A DNA stretch of 64,000 bases from contig NC_080735.1 in assembly GCF_019097595.1 (NCBI RefSeq), forward strand, positions 15,229,917 to 15,293,916, in the 5' to 3' direction. The notes beneath the pieces were generated by a model. It was not told where the DNA came from. It made no database searches and saw nothing but the letters and a program-made list of their open reading frames with translations. Positions 60,122 through 64,000 of this stretch are shown one piece after another (within the stretch, counting starts at the first letter, position 1; each line of letters opens with the position of its first letter). A program made the translations under genes and the position numbers. This stretch comes from Hemibagrus wyckioides (taxonomy: Eukaryota > Chordata > Actinopteri > Siluriformes > Bagridae).

Positions 60122-61875
60122 CCATTTGCCCACTGTGACATCGAGCTTCCCACAAAAGGTAAAGGGGACAGAATCACTGGCTTCACTCACTCCCACGTTA
60201 CTAACAGCTCTGTATCGAACCCAGTATTGCTCTCTTAGCTGTAGTCCAGTCAATATGAAGATGTTCTCAGAATTTGAAGTGTCTTTGACTGTCCATTCCT
60301 CAACATCAGTTGCTGAATCAGTTGAAGGTTTTATCTTGTATTCAACTCTGAAGTGTACTGTCTTTCCAGTTGGAGATTTCGAAAGTTTCAGGGTGACTTT
60401 CCCATCACTGGTCTCCACCACAGGTTTGGGAGGTTTAGACACAGGCTGGAACTTAGGATCTGTCAGAAGGCCATTTTGATATAGTCGGATGGAGATTCCC
60501 AGATTGCTGGGGTCAGATATGGAGGCAATGATAAATTTGAATTTCTTCTCATTTTTATTGACCTTTAAAAAAGTTGTAAAAAGAGAAAGATTCTGCCTCA
60601 TCTTTGCAGAAATGTCAGGAGAATTGAACCAATGCTGTGCTGCTTGGAGAAGGAAATCTCTCTCACTTGTTTGCCCCAGTATTGTAAATACTTCAGATTT
60701 CTTAGTCTTGTAGAGCTGCTAGGTAAGAGTCTTCAACATTTAGAGATGTAAATGACAAACATACCACCACATCAATGTCAGGCTGAAAACAGATGGAATT
60801 GAATGACCCTGATGACTTTGCCACTGTGAGGTCTTTCAAACCACTGGTATAGGAGCTCAATATCTCTAATTCAGATGTAATGTCATCTAACCATTTGTTC
60901 ATGTTGTATGCATTGAAGGGTGATGTGTAATGGATGTTCAGGATGTCCCCCAGTGCCTTGTCCTCTTGTGTCCCACCACGAATAGCAGCACTCTGAACAG
61001 TGCATTCTTGAACGAACTTGTATAAATTCTGTGTAATGCCTGAAACTTTAGCAACCTGTCTTTTAGGTCAGGGAAATCATCCGTTATTTGTCTTTTGATC
61101 AAATCATTGCATATTCTCTCCATTTCACCCAGCTCCTCCAGCAAACTTTCTGTTTCACACACTTGACTCAAACTGATTTCTCTCACCAACTTTGCAGCCT
61201 TACTATCTAAAAGATTGAGAGGATACAGCCACACAGTCAGAGGCACACCTTTATCTTGTTGTTGCTTCATCAGAGCAGGTGCCTTCTTGTACACTTCCAG
61301 GGCTTCCTTGAATGTGGTGGGGTTTTCTTCAAGTTCAATGTCACCATAAACTGTGACACTAATATTCTCAGCCATTTCTTTTTCATCTTCAGTCATCTTT
61401 AGGGATGCTTCCCCATCTAGGGAAAGTTTAGGGATCTTTTTGACCATGGCATGAAGGTTTCCTTCAATGTCCTGTTTGTTCTTATTTTCTGCTTTTATAT
61501 AATCAAACACCATGAAAACCTGAGCCCCATACAGTACAGCTGTAACCACATGAGTGGCTGTTTTCTGGTCAAATACTTGTGGATAGGTGATATTACCAAG
61601 CTCCTTCATAGTGAGCTGTTCAAATTTTGTTGTCTGGCTGTACTGCATAGTAACTCTGCACTGACGTTCTGAGGATTTGGTATCTAGAAGGTACTTGGCC
61701 GATCCTCCAACCTCCACTAATCCACCTAGGAAACTGGCTTTAAGGGAAGCTTTTATATCTAGGAGGTTTGCCTTATCACTGAGACTGTCAGAGGTAGCAA
61801 ATTTCAGATGTGTTTTAGGCTTCTGATGGACATCAAGATCATCACGCAATGCATTCTTATCCCATAAAGTAACAC
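60122..61875 (-). pseudogene. Unit C core exon
   Basis: Closely similar to unit A over the perforin-like and helical parts (open from 61875 to about 60990), then two deletions around the thioredoxin-like region, then open again through FN3. It ends at TGG|GTCAGT followed by TGA in the intron. Confidence 0.85.
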
Positions 61876-61979
61876 CTGAAACAGGAAAGAAGAATATGAA
61901 ATAAGAATTGACATCTGCTTTACAAATATTCATGATTTATTAAATATTTCTGATGATACATAAAAAATATAGGCTGGGC

Positions 61980-62185
61980 AAAATATAGGCTGTTGATTGG
62001 AGGATCGGGGTTCAAGCCCTAGCAACACCAAACTCCACTGTTGGGCACTTAACCCTCTCTGCTCCAGGGGTGCTGTATCATAGCAGCCCCAGCGCTCTGA
62101 CCCCAACTTCCTATTCTGAGATATGTGAAGAAAAGAATTCCACTGTGCTGTAATGTTTGTGTGGTGATAAAGGCTTCATGCCCTC
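61980..62185 (+). mobile_element. tRNA-derived SINE in intron of unit C
   Basis: Same SINE as at 21366-21590 at the equivalent site, but its A-box head has been lost. Confidence 0.7.
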
Positions 62186-62642
62186 AGTTCCAACACAAAC
62201 TGACTAAAATTAAATGTAACTATAAATGGATAAGTTAATGTATGCATTTTGTGTAATACGGCTATAAAAGATTCAGCTTTGTATTGGTAACAGTAACTCC
62301 ATCATCATCAGGCTCCATCACACCACCCTTTTATCTTTTCCAATAATATCACTCTGCCAGGTGTATTCTTCCTTACTAACACCACCAGGGAATCAAGAAA
62401 TACATTTGTATGTCTAATATTTTTTTTCCAATTTATGTTATTTTATACTTTTATACTGATAAATTATGTAATATTTTATCAAATACTCATCTGCCTGTTT
62501 CAGCCCACATATGGCAGTGACTATATGCTTAGGAAATTCAAGTCAAAAGGTTTGATTTTTTCAAACGTTTCTAAGGTATTATTACTGACCACTATCTTTA
62601 GACAGCAAATAGATAATTAAACGAGGATTATGTAAACTGCAC

Positions 62643-62733
62643 CTGGAATAAAGGAGTCGCTCCGGCAATCATACAACATTCCAGGATACAGAGGCCTTCC
62701 CAGGGCAGCTACTTCCATACATCTGGATTCCAT
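62643..62733 (-). CDS. Unit C first coding exon
   Basis: 91 nt, ATG at 62733-62731, two bases after the acceptor TTGCAACAG. Nearly the same as unit A's first exon. Confidence 0.85.
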
Positions 62734-62739
62734 GACTGT

Positions 62740-63570
62740 TGCAAAAGAAAGGAAAAGACCAGAAAATGAGAAAAGTAAGATTGGAAACGACATAAAACTG
62801 TTAATGATGAAAGCTGTAATCTCAAGTTAACGTAATAATTAAGGTAAAAATTTCTAGTAACCTCTTTATTTTGGCCAGGATCGTAGTGGATCAGGACCTT
62901 TAACCTATGCCAGAATAATAAGGCAAGAAGCATCACAGCCACCATGCACACACATTCAAACACTCATTCACACTTCTATACAATTTTTCTTAGCCAGTCC
63001 ACATACTGTCATGTTTTTGGAAGGTGGGGTAGGTGGGATGTTTTGGGAGGAGCCTGGAGAACCCAAAGGAAATCAACATGAACACGGGGGATAATTTGCT
63101 CAGAAACTCCACACAAATAGTACGTAGTAGATTTATAACTTGTTGCAGTAAGATAATGATGGACTGGGCTCATTAAAATGATCATGAATGCAGGTCAGAT
63201 AAACCATGTGAACTAAATCTGGTCATCTAAACTATTTTTAACTAAAATATCATGACACTCAGGTACCCCCCCTCTCTTTACAGTGCTGACTGACTTCAGG
63301 ACAGCAGACAACTTCAAGCCACCATCTAATGCCTACAGAGGCCTGCTCTCCCAGCCACAAGCACATCAGGGTAGTGGTCATGGCCTCAGCCTAGCATACC
63401 TTCATCCTGGGCCTTCCAGGGATGGAGCACCATAACCCACAGCTGTCCTGGACAGACAGGCAACTCACTCACTGGTCTAACTGTTACCTCAACCACTGCA
63501 TCTGCATGCCTAGGCTTATGCCAACCTCCATCTCAGTCAAGAGCTGAGAAACCCATTGACAATGCCATAT
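62740..63570. repeat. 5' flank of unit C shared with unit A
   Basis: Matches unit A's first intron from 22140 to about 22990, including CACACACATTCAAACACTCATTC, the GGTGGGATGTTTTGGGAGGA stretch and the CAGACAACTTCAAGCCACC block. It shows that the A-C duplication included the first intron. No gene is seen in it. Confidence 0.8.
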
Positions 63571-63572
63571 AC

Positions 63573-64000
63573 TAGGGGTGCTCCAATCAGGATTTCTGTG
63601 GCCGATCGCCGATCTCTGATCACTAGAAGCTGTATCAACCGATACTGATACTGATACAGATTACAGGGTCTATTTCAAGCCTTATCATATAGTATTATTT
63701 ATTAAAGTATATTTAACAACAATGTAAATTAAGTATTGAAGTTACGAGAAGAGGAATATCATGAATTGATAACTGTATTTATTGGCAAGCAACATGTGCA
63801 ACATGTTAACTTAAAACATAGCAGCCTGTGCTTGGTTAGTAATTGGGAGCTTAGAGCTGGACAAATACAACTTTCCTGTAGATTATATAAAAATAAATAA
63901 AATAACAGACAGAACAAACAGAGTCTGCCTAGAAATTAAATGATGTTATGTTGTCCTTCATAAGGCTGTGGCCATGTGTAAACACTGTGGTATAACTCAG
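63573..64000. mobile_element. Start of a dispersed DNA element
   Basis: TAGGGGTGCTCCAATCAGGATTTCTGTGGCCGATCGCCGATCTCTGATCAC is a repeat start of a kind widespread in fish genomes. It interrupts the shared flank of unit C. The other end is outside the window, so the class is open. Confidence 0.45.

Larger units (their letters stand above)
56863..62733 (-). pseudogene. Unit C: SNTX-like core / FN3 / double galectin gene, core frameshifted
   Basis: Exons on the minus strand: 62733-62643 (91 nt), 61875-60122 (core and FN3), 59788-59669 (linker 1, 120 nt), 59364-59279, 59131-58969 and 58879-58763 (galectin 1), 58186-58085 (linker 2, 102 nt), 57976-57888, 57765-57570 and 57487-57374 (galectin 2), 56913-56863 (terminal, 16 codons and stop). 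All junctions are GT..AG and in phase. This unit shows the full layout of the family here. In the core, a 4-base deletion near 60986 and a 2-base deletion near 60703, compared with unit A, leave about 94 codons of the thioredoxin-like region out of frame, with an early stop at 60938. All galectin and linker exons are open. I therefore call it a pseudogene, unless the indels are assembly errors. The 5' UTR exon should lie beyond position 64000. Confidence 0.75.

Overview
The window is from a vertebrate nuclear genome, almost certainly a teleost fish. The evidence is spliced genes with GT..AG introns, Tc1-like and hAT-type DNA transposons, sushi-type chromodomain Ty3/Gypsy elements, L2/CR1-type LINEs, tRNA-derived SINEs, an endogenous retrovirus, and many (CA)n, (TA)n and (ATTTT)n microsatellites. 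I cannot name the species.

Left flank (1-9.1 kb). On the minus strand lies the 5' part of an endogenous retrovirus: LTR (about 3953-4542), tRNA-Phe primer-binding site (3928-3945), and a gag frame open from 2982 to beyond position 1. Next to its LTR, on the plus strand, is a candidate two-exon gene (4546-5408) of unknown function. A broken Ty3/Gypsy-like element (gag, protease, one long LTR) fills 5.59-8.89 kb.

Core of the window (9-63 kb). This is a tandem array, all on the minus strand, of stonustoxin/neoverrucotoxin-like (SNTX) genes. Each starts with a 5' UTR exon, then a small coding exon at the ATG, then one large exon coding for the perforin-like core, a helical region, a thioredoxin-like region and a fibronectin III domain. 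After that, in place of the PRY/SPRY domain of the venom proteins, come short exons coding for galectin domains and a tiny terminal exon. I see four units and one relic. The relic is at about 9.0 kb. Unit A (14.07-24.94 kb) has an intact core. Unit D (27.2-44.0 kb) is a pseudogene split by a young retrotransposon. Unit B (47.06-55.15 kb) is frameshifted. Unit C (56.86-62.73 kb, 5' UTR exon probably outside) has two galectin domains but two frameshifts in the core. Exon phases agree across the units, which is the main support for the core-FN3-galectin fusion. In unit A a 2.65 kb segment carrying a galectin exon block was recently duplicated in tandem, so A may again encode two galectin domains.

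Mobile DNA fills the spaces. It includes a full-length sushi-type element (27584-33383) with a 5-bp target duplication, a decayed relative (38269-42805), a Tc1-like element with an apparently intact 343-residue transposase (45203-46450), several Tc1, L1, L2 and Gypsy fragments, a foldback element with arms of about 260 bp, and hAT-like MITEs with 8-bp duplications. No CRISPR array, rRNA gene or free tRNA gene was recognised.
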